From assembly GCF_902497785.1 (NCBI RefSeq), contig NZ_CABVHK010000025.1, forward strand, positions 28,456 to 92,455: a stretch of DNA of 64,000 bases, given 5' to 3'. The notes beneath the pieces are model-generated. The model was not told the DNA's origin. It saw only the letters and a program-made list of their open reading frames with translations, and searched no databases. The stretch is from Pseudomonas fluorescens. Its GTDB lineage: Bacteria; Pseudomonadota; Gammaproteobacteria; Pseudomonadales; Pseudomonadaceae. Of this stretch, positions 43,581 through 51,680 are shown one piece after another (positions within the stretch are counted from its first letter, which is position 1; each line of letters starts with the position of its first letter). The translations under genes were made by a program, and so were the position numbers.

Positions 43581-43670
43581 TTCGCGGGCAAGCCCGCTCC
43601 CACAGGTTTTGTGTGAAATTCCACTTTTGCGTAGGGCGCAAATCCTGTGGGAGCGAGCTTGCTCGCGATG
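43581..43670. repeat. REP-type inverted pair (family 2)
   Basis: TTCGCGGGCAAGCCCGCTCC (43581-43600) and the partner GGAGCGAGCTTGCTCGCGAT (43649-43669), mismatched at a few sites. It is directly after the acetyltransferase stop and before the small periplasmic-protein gene. Confidence 0.85.
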
Positions 43671-43675
43671 CGGTG

Positions 43676-44158
43676 TCAGGCTGGAACCGGCTCCCGGCGG
43701 ACCACAAACATCCCGGCACTTTCATACAACCGCTGCGCCCGAAGGTTATCCTCCAGCACCTTCAAATCCACAAAACCTTCGCGCCGCTGTTGAAACACGT
43801 TGAACGCATTCAACAGCAATGCCCGGCCCAAACCCCGGCCCTGAGCTCGCGGATGCACCACCAGATTCTTGATGTAGGCGCTGGTCCAGCACTGGCAAAC
43901 GCCAACGATGCCATCGGCATCCTGGGCAACGAAGCACAGGGAAGGATCGTATTCAGGATCGGTCTCGAACCGCCGCTGCCACACGTCCAGCGCCGGTACG
44001 CGACCGCCACCTTCCTGGTGGCCACGCTCCATCAATCGATGAACCGCCTCTGCCAGTTCAGGCCGATAGGCGTGCAGGATGATGCCTTCGGGCCATCGGA
44101 TTGCGGGCACAACGTCAGCCAGGTTGCGCCGCATCAGAAAGCAAAAAGCCTCGGCCAC
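43676..44158 (-). CDS. GNAT-family N-acetyltransferase
   Basis: 160 residues. The GNAT fold is clear from IVGVCQCW, the beta-bulge YIKNLVVHPRAQGRGLGRAL (motif A, acetyl-CoA loop R-x-x-G-x-G/A) and YESAGMFVVRREPV. The substrate is unknown. The GTG start at 44158 leaves only 2 nt after the cheV stop, so the two are probably cotranscribed; an ATG at 44134 is an alternative. Being downstream of cheV hints at a link to motility but does not prove one. Confidence 0.8.
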   Translation of the reverse strand: MAEAFCFLMRRNLADVVPAIRWPEGIILHAYRPELAEAVHRLMERGHQEGGGRVPALDVWQRRFETDPEYDPSLCFVAQDADGIVGVCQCWTSAYIKNLVVHPRAQGRGLGRALLLNAFNVFQQRREGFVDLKVLEDNLRAQRLYESAGMFVVRREPVPA

Positions 44159-44160
44159 AC

Positions 44161-45063
44161 TCAATGACCCTGTTCGGCGACCGCCTTGGCCGCTTCGATC
44201 AGGCACTTGGTCAGCTCCGGCGAAGAGAACTTGGTCAGCACCGCGTTGGCGCCGGCCAGCCGTGCTTTTTCGCTGTTCATGGCGCTGTCCAGTGACGTGT
44301 GCAGCAGCACATAGAGGTGGGAGAAGTCCGGGGTTTCGCGCAGGGTGCGAGTGAACGCGTAGCCGTCCATCTCTGACATTTCGATGTCCGAGACAATCAG
44401 GTTGATCTGCTGCGCCGTGCCTTGCAGGTCCAACAGGCAGTCGATGGCTTCCTTGGCGCTGCGGGCGGTGTGGCATTGCAGGCCGAGGTTGCGCAGGGTG
44501 TGGACCGATTGCTGCAACGCCACCTGACTGTCATCGACCACCAGAATTCGCGCATTGCCGAGCACTTCGGCGTCTTCCATGCTCAGTTCGGTCGGGGCCG
44601 TTTCGATCTGCGCCGGGGCGATGCCGTGGATGACTTTTTCGATGTCCAGCACCTGCACCAGCGTGCCATCGACCGACGTCACGCCGGTGATGTACGAGCG
44701 CACACCGCCGGAGCCGAAGGGCGGCGGACGGATGTCGGTGGTCAGGCAGTGGACGATCTTGCTCACGGCCTGAACGTGCAGGCCCTGCTTGGAGCGGCTG
44801 ACATCGGTGACGATCAGGCAGCCACCGTTGGGGTCTTCCAGTGGCCGCTCGCCAATGGCGCGGCTGAGGTCGATCACCGACAACGACGCACCGCGCAAGG
44901 TGGCGATACCTTTGACGTGAGGGTGCGACTCCGGCAGCCGGGTCAGCGGCGGGCAGGGGATGATTTCACTGACTTTGAGCAGGTTGATTGCCATCAGCTT
45001 GCCGCTGCGCAAGGTAAACAGCAGAAGTGAAAGTGAGTCTGCGCGGGCTTTGGTGGAGGACAT
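44161..45063 (-). CDS. cheV: Chemotaxis protein CheV
   Basis: 300 residues: an N-terminal CheW-like domain (about 1-155, KLMAINLLKVSEIIP, VSRSKQGLHVQAVSKIV) fused to a receiver domain (about 172-296; ARILVVDDSQVALQQS, phospho-acceptor Asp in NLIVSDIEMSEMDGY, Lys in AVLTKFSSPEL). CheV couples receptors to CheA and is phosphorylated to help adaptation. The start at 45063 follows AGAAGG; a frame open upstream to 45168 enters a repeat block. Confidence 0.92.
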   Translation of the reverse strand: MSSTKARADSLSLLLFTLRSGKLMAINLLKVSEIIPCPPLTRLPESHPHVKGIATLRGASLSVIDLSRAIGERPLEDPNGGCLIVTDVSRSKQGLHVQAVSKIVHCLTTDIRPPPFGSGGVRSYITGVTSVDGTLVQVLDIEKVIHGIAPAQIETAPTELSMEDAEVLGNARILVVDDSQVALQQSVHTLRNLGLQCHTARSAKEAIDCLLDLQGTAQQINLIVSDIEMSEMDGYAFTRTLRETPDFSHLYVLLHTSLDSAMNSEKARLAGANAVLTKFSSPELTKCLIEAAKAVAEQGH

Positions 45064-45172
45064 AAAAACCTTCTGTGGAAAAAGGTGATGGGCGAATGGA
45101 AAGTCGCCAAAAGCTATTGATGCCGGGTTATCGACTTGATCGGGGCGGGCTTTAACTTTGATAACCAAGGCA

Positions 45173-45365
45173 GATCAAAAGATCGCAGCCTGCGGCAGCT
45201 CCTACAGGGGAACGTGATCGGCGTAGGTATATCAAAAGATCGCAGCCTGCGGCAGCTCCTACAGGGGAAGGTGATCGGCGTAGGTAGATCAAAAGATCGC
45301 AGTTTGCGGCAGCTCCTACAGGGGAAGGTGATCGGCGTAGGAGCTGCCGAAGGCTGCGATCTTTG
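45173..45365. repeat. 57-bp tandem direct repeats of a family-1 REP, ending in an inverted copy
   Basis: The core ATCAAAAGATCGCAG recurs at 45174, 45231 and 45288, exactly 57 nt apart. Each unit runs through TGCGGCAGCTCCTACAGGGG and ends GTGATCGGCGTAGG. The third ends in an inverted copy (GTAGGAGCTGCCGAAGGCTG, to 45365), so the last two form a hairpin. Confidence 0.9.
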
Positions 45366-45366
45366 C

Positions 45367-46917
45367 TTACTTCATACCCAGTCTCTTGGCCATCCGCCCA
45401 AGATTGGCCCGGTCCAGCCCCAGCTCACGCGCCGCGCTCGCCCAGTTATCGTGGTGGCGCTCCAGACACGCACCGATCAACTGACGCTGATAATGCTCGG
45501 TCGCCTCACGCAAATCCCCGGACACCAACGCCAACGGAGCTGCCGCCGGTGGCTCGGCAATCACTTCAACACTGCCATTGGGCAAGTCCAGGTCCGCCGC
45601 ACTCAGGCTGAGAATCTTCGGTCGTTCCTTGCAGCGCCCCAAGGCCTTCAGCGCGCTGCGGCCAATCAAGTGCTCCAGCTCCCGCACGTTGCCCGGCCAG
45701 TCATACGCGAGCAACGCTGTTTGCGCGTCACTGTTCAGGCGCAAGCTGTTGAGCCCCATGCGCGAGCGGTTCTGCTCGAGGAAAAACCCGCTGAGCAGCA
45801 ACACATCCCGGCCGCGATCGCGCAGGGCCGGCACCAGCAGCGGATACACGCTTAAACGGTGGTAGAAATCGGCACGGTAGCGGCCGCTGCGCACCTCTTC
45901 GGCCAGGTCGCGGTTGGTCGCGGCGATGAGTCGCACATCGACCTGATGCTCCTTGTCCGACCCCAGCCGCTGCAACTGACCGCTTTGCAGTACGCGCAGT
46001 AATTTGGCCTGCACGGTCAACGACAATTCACCGACCTCATCGAGAAACAGCGTACCGCCATTGGCCAGTTCGAACTTGCCTCGGCGGTCGCTCGTCGCGC
46101 CGGTAAAGGCCCCGCGCACGTGGCCGAACAGCTCGCTTTCCACCAGCGTGTCCGGCAGCGCCGCGCAGTTGAGGCTGATGATCGGCTTGTCGGCCCGGGC
46201 CGAGGCGGCGTGGATCGCTTGCGCCACCAACTCCTTGCCGACCCCGGTTTCCCCGGTGATCAGCACGGTCAGGTCGCTGCCACCGACCAGGCTGATTTCT
46301 TCCACGAGACGTTTGTGCGCCTTGCTCTGGCCGATCATCTCGCGGTTCTGCTGACCGCTGGCCTGACGGTACACCTCGGCGCGTTGATGCTCATCTTCAA
46401 CACGATTGGCCAGCCGTTCGATGCGCTCGGCGGCGTTGACCGTGGCGGCGGCGAGGCTGGCGAAGGCTTGCAGCGTGTCGAGTTCGACCGGTTCCAGACG
46501 CTCCGAATCGAGGGCGTCGAGGGTCAGCAGGCCCCACGGACGCTCGTCGATAAACAGCGGGCAACCCATGCAGTCGTGGACTTCCAGATGATCGTCAAGA
46601 CCATCGACCAGTCCGTCATAAGGGTCGGGCATGTCGCTATCGGCGGCAAAGCGGGTCGGGCCGGGGCTGCTGAGCAACGCTTCGAAGCGCGGGTGTTCGC
46701 TGACTTTAAAGCGTCGGCCAAGGGTGTCGGTGCTCAAACCGTCGACCGCCAACGGCACCAGCCAGTCGCCATCGAGGCGCAGCAGCGCGGCGGCGTCGCA
46801 CGGGAGCAAGGCGCGCATCGCTTCGAGCAGGCGCCGATAACGTTCGCCTTCGGGAAGTTCGCGGGACAGGTCAGAGACCAATGGGAGCAAAGTGGTGAGC
46901 AGTGATTTTGCAGTCAT
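45367..46917 (-). CDS. norR: Nitric-oxide-responsive transcriptional activator NorR
   Basis: 516 residues. A GAF sensor domain (about 20-170), then a AAA+ sigma-54-activating domain (about 195-425) with Walker A GETGVGKE, the sigma-54-contacting loop GAFTGA and Walker B LFLDEVGEL, and a C-terminal helix-turn-helix (NWASAARELGLDRANLGRMA). NorR binds NO at a GAF mononuclear iron and then activates sigma-54 promoters. It is divergent from hmp, and two NorR-type sites lie between them. In Pseudomonas the same protein is called FhpR. Confidence 0.95.
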   Translation of the reverse strand: MTAKSLLTTLLPLVSDLSRELPEGERYRRLLEAMRALLPCDAAALLRLDGDWLVPLAVDGLSTDTLGRRFKVSEHPRFEALLSSPGPTRFAADSDMPDPYDGLVDGLDDHLEVHDCMGCPLFIDERPWGLLTLDALDSERLEPVELDTLQAFASLAAATVNAAERIERLANRVEDEHQRAEVYRQASGQQNREMIGQSKAHKRLVEEISLVGGSDLTVLITGETGVGKELVAQAIHAASARADKPIISLNCAALPDTLVESELFGHVRGAFTGATSDRRGKFELANGGTLFLDEVGELSLTVQAKLLRVLQSGQLQRLGSDKEHQVDVRLIAATNRDLAEEVRSGRYRADFYHRLSVYPLLVPALRDRGRDVLLLSGFFLEQNRSRMGLNSLRLNSDAQTALLAYDWPGNVRELEHLIGRSALKALGRCKERPKILSLSAADLDLPNGSVEVIAEPPAAAPLALVSGDLREATEHYQRQLIGACLERHHDNWASAARELGLDRANLGRMAKRLGMK

Positions 46918-46931
46918 AGTGACTCCATGTA

Positions 46932-46968
46932 GTCGCGTTGACTATAAGTCAGCCTGTGTCGATATGAC
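46932..46968. promoter_or_regulatory. Two NorR-type enhancer sites (GT-N7-AC)
   Basis: GTCGCGTTGAC (46932-46942) and GTCGATATGAC (46958-46968) both fit the NorR core GT-N7-AC and carry inverted AGTC/GACT or GTC/GAC arms. Their centres are 26 nt apart. They lie about 68-104 nt upstream of the expected hmp transcription start, the right range for enhancer binding. Confidence 0.7.
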
Positions 46969-47009
46969 TATAAAGTTTTCAAGCTGTTGATTTATAACGA
47001 TTTAAAAAC

Positions 47010-47025
47010 TGGCATGGAAACTGAT
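47010..47025 (+). promoter_or_regulatory. Imperfect sigma-54 promoter for hmp
   Basis: TGGCAT-GGAAA-CTGAT matches the -24 element well, but the -12 dinucleotide is GA instead of GC. It is the only -24/-12-like pair in the norR-hmp gap and fits control by NorR, a sigma-54 activator. Confidence 0.45.
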
Positions 47026-47071
47026 ACGTATAGGGCAATCAACTAGAAACCAGTCGTTCAGGAGTCACCTT

Positions 47072-48253
47072 ATGCTTAGCGCCCAAGACCGTGCAATCGT
47101 CAAATCCACCGTTCCGCTGCTGGAAAGCGGCGGCGAAGCATTGATCACGCATTTCTACCGCATGATGCTCTCCGAATACCCTGAAGTGCGCCCGCTGTTC
47201 AACCAGGCCCACCAGGCCAGCGGTGATCAACCCCGCGCCCTGGCCAACGGCGTGTTGATGTATGCGCGTCACATCGATCAGCTCGACCAATTGGGCGATC
47301 TGGTCGCCAAGATCATCAACAAACACGTGGCCCTGCAAATCCTTCCGGAGCACTACCCGATTGTCGGCGCTTGTCTGCTGCGGGCGATTTCCGAAGTGCT
47401 GGGCGCCGAAATTGCCACACCGCAAGTCATGAGCGCCTGGGGTGCTGCATATGGTCAACTGGCCGACATCCTGATCGGCGCCGAAACCAGCATCTACGAC
47501 CAGAAAGAGCAGGCACCGGGCGGCTGGCGCGGGGCGCGGGAGTTCATCGTTGCGGCCAGGGTCGAGGAAAGCACGGAAATCACTTCGTTCTACTTCGAGC
47601 CAGCGGACAAGGGTCCGATCCTCGCCGCAGAGCCAGGCCAGTACATCGGCATGAAGCTGATTCTGGATGGCGAAGAGATTCGTCGTAACTATTCGCTGTC
47701 GGCCCTGGCGAACAAAGGCCAGTACCGCATCAGTGTCAAACGCGAACACGGTGGCCGCGCCTCGAACCATCTGCACGATCAACTGCCTGTCGGTTCGAGC
47801 ATTCAGCTGTTCCCGCCATCGGGCGAATTCACCCTGACCGACAGCGACAAACCGTTGGTGCTGATCAGTGGCGGCGTGGGTATCACGCCCACCCTGGCCA
47901 TGCTTGAAGCCGCGTTGGCGACCGAGCGCCCGGTGCACTTTATCCACTGCGCGCGCAATGGCAGCGTTCACGCCTTCCGCGACTGGATTGATGGACTGGC
48001 CGAGCGTCACCCGCAACTCAAGCGCTTCTACTGCTATGCCGAAGACGATGGCGTAAGCCCGGCGGCGCACAAGGTCGGCCTGTTGAGTCAGGAGCAACTG
48101 GGCGAGTGGTTGCCGCAGCAGCGCGATCTGGATGCTTACTTCCTGGGCCCTAAAGGTTTCATGGCTGCAGTGAAGCGTCACCTGAAAGCGTTGGGCGTGC
48201 CGGAGAAGCAAAGCCGCTACGAGTTCTTCGGCCCGGCTTCAGCGCTGGAGTAA
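47072..48253 (+). CDS. hmp: Flavohaemoprotein, nitric oxide dioxygenase
   Basis: 393 residues: an N-terminal globin domain (1-140, proximal His in INKHVALQ about residue 85, distal Tyr/Gln in the ALITHFYRMMLSEYPEV helix), then an FAD domain with RRNYSLSA (about 203-210) and an NAD domain with ISGGVGITPTLAMLE. It converts NO plus O2 to nitrate, using NADPH/NADH. It is divergent from norR and probably induced by it. The AGGAGTCACC ribosome site precedes ATG 47072. Confidence 0.96.
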   Translation: MLSAQDRAIVKSTVPLLESGGEALITHFYRMMLSEYPEVRPLFNQAHQASGDQPRALANGVLMYARHIDQLDQLGDLVAKIINKHVALQILPEHYPIVGACLLRAISEVLGAEIATPQVMSAWGAAYGQLADILIGAETSIYDQKEQAPGGWRGAREFIVAARVEESTEITSFYFEPADKGPILAAEPGQYIGMKLILDGEEIRRNYSLSALANKGQYRISVKREHGGRASNHLHDQLPVGSSIQLFPPSGEFTLTDSDKPLVLISGGVGITPTLAMLEAALATERPVHFIHCARNGSVHAFRDWIDGLAERHPQLKRFYCYAEDDGVSPAAHKVGLLSQEQLGEWLPQQRDLDAYFLGPKGFMAAVKRHLKALGVPEKQSRYEFFGPASALE

Positions 48254-48263
48254 CCGCTAAAGC

Positions 48264-48367
48264 CCTGTAGGAGCGAGCTTGCTCGCGATGGTCTTGAGAA
48301 CGCCGCGGGGTGTCAGACTTCCAGCGTTATCGTTGGCGACCATCGCGAGCAAGCTCGCTCCTACAGG
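48264..48367. repeat. REP-type inverted pair (family 2), 28-bp perfect arms
   Basis: CCTGTAGGAGCGAGCTTGCT (48264) continues to CGCGATGG at 48291; the complementary arm is 48340-48367. The arms match over all 28 positions, with a 48-nt centre. It separates the convergent hmp and dauR genes. Confidence 0.9.
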
Positions 48368-48381
48368 TACGTGCTTAGCTC

Positions 48382-49008
48382 TCAGGCCTTCAATTCTTTC
48401 AGGTGTTTGTACACCGTCGCTCGTCCCATGTTGAGCACGTTGGCCACATAGTTGGAGGCGCTTTTGCCTTTGAAGGCGCCTTCGGCGTGCAACGCCAGCA
48501 CCAACTCGCGTTTATGGTCGCGGGTCAGCAGGTTCAGGCTCAGTTGCCGCTCGCGCAGCCAGCCATGCAGGAAGGTGTTGATGCGCTCCTGCCAGTCATC
48601 GCGAAACAGTGAGTCGGGTTGCGGAATCAGCTTGCTCGGCGACAGGAACAGGTCCAGCGCGGCTTTGGCATTTTCAAACAGCGAAATATTCAGATTGATG
48701 CACAGCACCGCCAGCGGATGGCCGTTGCCGTCGCGCAGCACACTGCTCAGGCTGCGAATCTTCTGACCATCCCAATTCAACTTTTCGTACGGCCCGATGT
48801 TTCGATCGCTGAGGTCGTCGCTGAGCATGTCCTCCAGCGCGGCGTCGTCGCCGATTTCGCGTTTGGACAGATTGTTGGCGATGTAATCGATTTTTTGCGT
48901 GCGCAGATCGTGCAGCACCACCTCGGCATGGGGAAAAAACAACGTGGCGATGGCGTCGGCGATCGCTCGGAAATTGTCCAGGGCCGGGTCTTTTACAGGT
49001 GCGTTCAT
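48382..49008 (-). CDS. dauR: Transcriptional regulator DauR (YheO family)
   Basis: 208 residues. A PAS-like ligand-binding N-domain of the YheO type (about 15-130, HAEVVLHDLRTQKIDYIANN, GYPLAVLCINLNIS-like) and a C-terminal helix-turn-helix (about 160-205, KGKSASNYVANVLNMGRATV). In P. aeruginosa DauR controls the dauBAR operon for D-arginine use. Here it lies third on the minus strand after dauB and dauA, the same order, so the assignment rests on sequence and context. Confidence 0.88.
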   Translation of the reverse strand: MNAPVKDPALDNFRAIADAIATLFFPHAEVVLHDLRTQKIDYIANNLSKREIGDDAALEDMLSDDLSDRNIGPYEKLNWDGQKIRSLSSVLRDGNGHPLAVLCINLNISLFENAKAALDLFLSPSKLIPQPDSLFRDDWQERINTFLHGWLRERQLSLNLLTRDHKRELVLALHAEGAFKGKSASNYVANVLNMGRATVYKHLKELKA

Positions 49009-49097
49009 ACGGTGGAACTCCAGGCAGCGTCAGCGCCCTGCAAAAAGGGCGCTGGAAGTTTGCCGCAATCGTGTCGGCACGTCACCTGAGGCGGTGT

Positions 49098-50225
49098 TCA
49101 GGCCAGGCGAGCGGGGGAGAGCATGTCGGCATCCAGGCCGAAACGCGTGAGCTGCTCGGGCAAGGCTTCACCGCGCACCAGTGCGGCGCTGGCCTGGCCC
49201 ATGGCCGGTGAGGTCTGGATGCCGTAACCGCCTTGCGCCGCGACCCAGAACAATCCCGGTACCTGCTGATCGAAGCCACAGAGCAAGTCGCCATCGGACA
49301 CGAAGCTGCGCAACCCCGCCCAGGTGCGGGTCGGGCGGCGGATGGTCAGGGTGGTGGCTTCTTCGATCTGGTAGATGCCCATGGCGATGTCCAGCTCTTC
49401 GGGCTGCACGTCGTGTGGTTCCACCGGGTCGGCGTTGGCCGGCGAGCCGAGGAACATGCCGGCGTCGGGCTTCATGTAGAACGATTCGTCGAGGCTGACC
49501 AGCATCGGCCAATGGTGGATGTCCACGCCTTCGGGGCCGGCGAAGATAAACGCCGCGCGGCGTTTCGGTTGCAGGCCCAGCGGTTTGGCGCCGGCCAGTG
49601 CGCCGATCTTGTCGGCCCAGGCGCCGGCGGCATTGATGATGATCGGCGCGCTGAAGGTCTGGCCGTTGGTCTGGACGTGCCACAGGCCTTCGGTGTCGCG
49701 GGTCAGGCTCAGGACTTCGCTGTCGGTACGCACTTCACCGTTGTTGCGGCGGATGCCCCGCAGGTAACCCTGATGCAAGGCGTCGGTGTCGATGTCGCTG
49801 GCGCTCGGGTCGTAGATCGCGCCGTGGACTTTTTCCCGGCGCAGGATCGGCAAGCGCGCACAGGCTTCGTCGGCGTTGAGCAGTTGCATCTCCGGCACCG
49901 TGGCTTTGGCGCTCAGGTATTGATTGTTGAGCTCGGCCGGGTCGCCGGTGAAGTCCACGGTCATCTCGCCGCGCGGGGTCAGCAGCGGGTGTTCGCAGAA
50001 ACCGGCGGGCGGGGCGTCGAAGAAATCGCGGCTGGCCTGGGTCAGCGCCCGGACCTGCGCTGTGCCATAGGCAGCGGTGTAGAGCGCGGCCGAGCGTCCG
50101 GTGGAGTGATAGGCCGGATGGGATTCGCGTTCGAGCACAATCACCCGGGCGTGCTGCGACAGCCAGAAACCGGTGGAAGCGCCGGCAATCCCGCCGCCGA
50201 TGATGATGAAATCTGCCTGGCTCAT
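49098..50225 (-). CDS. dauA: FAD-dependent D-arginine dehydrogenase DauA
   Basis: 375 residues, same length as the P. aeruginosa enzyme. The N-terminal FAD motif is IIIGGGIAGASTGFWLSQHA (GxGxxG, about residues 7-26). Active-site family stretches STGRSAALYTAAYG, DIDTDALHQGYLRGIRRN and WAGLRSFVSDGDLLCGFD are conserved. It oxidises D-arginine and D-lysine to the 2-oxo acid, leaving ammonia; DauB then makes L-arginine. Most of the upstream gap to dauB is a large repeat structure. Confidence 0.92.
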   Translation of the reverse strand: MSQADFIIIGGGIAGASTGFWLSQHARVIVLERESHPAYHSTGRSAALYTAAYGTAQVRALTQASRDFFDAPPAGFCEHPLLTPRGEMTVDFTGDPAELNNQYLSAKATVPEMQLLNADEACARLPILRREKVHGAIYDPSASDIDTDALHQGYLRGIRRNNGEVRTDSEVLSLTRDTEGLWHVQTNGQTFSAPIIINAAGAWADKIGALAGAKPLGLQPKRRAAFIFAGPEGVDIHHWPMLVSLDESFYMKPDAGMFLGSPANADPVEPHDVQPEELDIAMGIYQIEEATTLTIRRPTRTWAGLRSFVSDGDLLCGFDQQVPGLFWVAAQGGYGIQTSPAMGQASAALVRGEALPEQLTRFGLDADMLSPARLA

Positions 50226-50270
50226 GAACGTCTCCTGATAAACGCAAATGCCAAAGTATGAAGTGATGCG

Positions 50271-50347
50271 GTGTAGGAGCTGTGTAGGAGCTGTGTAGGA
50301 GCTGTGTAGGAGCTGTGTAGGAGCTGTGTAGGAGCTGTGTAGGAGCT
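50271..50347. repeat. Seven tandem copies of an 11-bp unit
   Basis: GTGTAGGAGCT is repeated exactly seven times from 50271 to 50347. The unit is the outer part of a REP element (GTAGGAGCT). It merges with the inverted repeat that follows. Confidence 0.95.
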
Positions 50348-50430
50348 GTCGAGTGCAACGAGGCTGCGATCTTTAAAGATCAAAAGATCGCAGCCTCGTT
50401 GCACTCGACAGCTCCTACACAGCTCCTACA
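50327..50430. repeat. Perfect 46-bp inverted repeat
   Basis: The left arm 50327-50372 and right arm 50385-50430 match at all 46 positions around a 12-nt centre. Both include GGAGCTGTCGAGTGCAACGA and GAGGCTGCGATCT-type REP core. The mRNA of dauBA would fold into a long hairpin between the two genes. Confidence 0.9.
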
Positions 50431-50445
50431 GAGCTCATGCAACTT

Positions 50446-51396
50446 CTACAGGGGTTGTAGGCGGTAAATGGCATTGGCCAGTGCAATGTCTTCCAGGCCC
50501 AGGCCGATGGAGCGGAAGAACACGTGGCGGTCGTAATCGGGGCGCTGCACTTTGCCGCTGATCAGGTCCGGCAGGTCGCCCATGATCGAATGTTTATCCC
50601 AGCCATGCTGTTCGCCGGCAATCAGCATTTCGCCCGCCGAGTCCGGGGTGGTCAGACGATAGTCGCAGAACACCTGCATGTCATTCAGGCTCTGCGGCGG
50701 CACTTCGTGGGCGCGCGGTGCGTTGGTGCTGATGGAGGTGATCAGCGCCGGTTTGCTCAGGCTGGTCGGGTCGATCACCGGGCCGGCGGAGGAAGTGCAG
50801 AGCATGATCACGTCCGCGTCGTGAACGGCCGCTTCGCGAGAATCAACCAGCTTTAATCGTGGATCAAGACGTTCGATTTGCTGGCGGGCTTCGGCCGTCA
50901 ACTCGCTCAGGTTCGGCGAAAAAAGATGGATGCTCTGCCAGTCGCGCAAGCCTTTGACGTAATGCAAGTGCGCCAGCGCCACCTTGCCGCTGCCGATGAT
51001 CGCCAGCCGGCTAGCGTCGAGCGGGGCGAGGGCATCGACGGCTACGGCGGTGGTCGCGGCGGTGCGGGCGGTGGTCAGTTCGCCGGCATCGCACAGCAGC
51101 AGCGGTTGCCCGGTCTGCATCGACATCAGCAACGTCCATGCGGTCACCAGCGGGCCTTGTTCGCGCACGATGTAGGGCGAGGTCTTGACGCCGTACACCC
51201 CGTCTTCGGCCAGTACGCCCAGATAATTGATGAAGTCGCCGGCACCCTGGGGAAACTCCACCAGTTGCTGCGCCGGTTGCACGGCCTGCCCGGTGGCGAG
51301 GTCGCGGAACAATTTGCGCAGGATCTGCGGCACGTCGACCTGTGCCAGCAGCTCGCGGGCCTGTAGTTGGGTGATCACATGAGGCGTACTGGACAT
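50446..51396 (-). CDS. dauB: NAD(P)H-dependent L-arginine dehydrogenase DauB (ornithine cyclodeaminase family)
   Basis: 316 residues. An ornithine-cyclodeaminase/mu-crystallin fold with the dinucleotide-binding stretch LAIIGSGKVALAHLHYVKG (about 129-147) and catalytic region LVEFPQGAGDFINYLGVLAEDG. With DauA it turns D-arginine into L-arginine by reductive amination of the 2-oxo acid. The start MSSTPHVITQL at 51396 has GGAGCC upstream; a start 13 codons earlier lies over the probable promoter. First gene of dauB-dauA-dauR. Confidence 0.9.
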   Translation of the reverse strand: MSSTPHVITQLQARELLAQVDVPQILRKLFRDLATGQAVQPAQQLVEFPQGAGDFINYLGVLAEDGVYGVKTSPYIVREQGPLVTAWTLLMSMQTGQPLLLCDAGELTTARTAATTAVAVDALAPLDASRLAIIGSGKVALAHLHYVKGLRDWQSIHLFSPNLSELTAEARQQIERLDPRLKLVDSREAAVHDADVIMLCTSSAGPVIDPTSLSKPALITSISTNAPRAHEVPPQSLNDMQVFCDYRLTTPDSAGEMLIAGEQHGWDKHSIMGDLPDLISGKVQRPDYDRHVFFRSIGLGLEDIALANAIYRLQPL

Positions 51397-51429
51397 GGTC
51401 GGCTCCGGGAGTGACGGATAAACTAATTT

Positions 51430-51461
51430 GTCCATTATGGACTTTTAATTATCGCTAGCAA
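51430..51461 (-). promoter_or_regulatory. Promoter and palindromic operator of dauBAR
   Basis: On the minus strand, TTGCTA (51461-51456), 16 nt, CATAAT (51439-51434). The palindrome GTCCAT-T-ATGGAC (51430-51442) covers the -10 box. This is a good place for a repressor such as DauR, encoded by the third gene. Confidence 0.5.
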
Positions 51462-51493
51462 GCTCCTTGTTTAGTGCTACACCGCATTTCAAC

Positions 51494-51608
51494 CTGTAGG
51501 AGCAGCCGGTCGACGCTCGATTGCTCGCGAAAAACGTTAACGATAATGCGCGGCATCAGGCAGCACGTGTCGTCCATGCATTTTTCGCGAGCGAGCTCGC
51601 TCCTACAG
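51494..51608. repeat. Mosaic REP doublet between dauB and rhlB
   Basis: The right part GCGAGCGAGCTCGCTCCTAC (51590-51606) is family 2. The left part starts as GTAGGAGC (51497) but has CAGCCGGTCGACGCTCGATT in place of the usual core before TGCTCGCGA, so one half is rearranged. Confidence 0.7.
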
Positions 51609-51628
51609 TGTTTAAAAAAAAGCCGGAC

Positions 51629-51660
51629 GAAAAAAAAGCGCAGTCCGTTGCCGGCTGCGC
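51629..51660 (-). terminator. Rho-independent terminator after rhlB
   Basis: On the minus strand, GCGCAG-CCGGCAACGGA-CTGCGC followed by eight T residues (the A-run 51630-51637 on the plus strand), about 20 nt beyond the helicase stop codon. Confidence 0.85.
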
Positions 51661-51680
51661 CTCTTTTGTCACGCCGCGTA

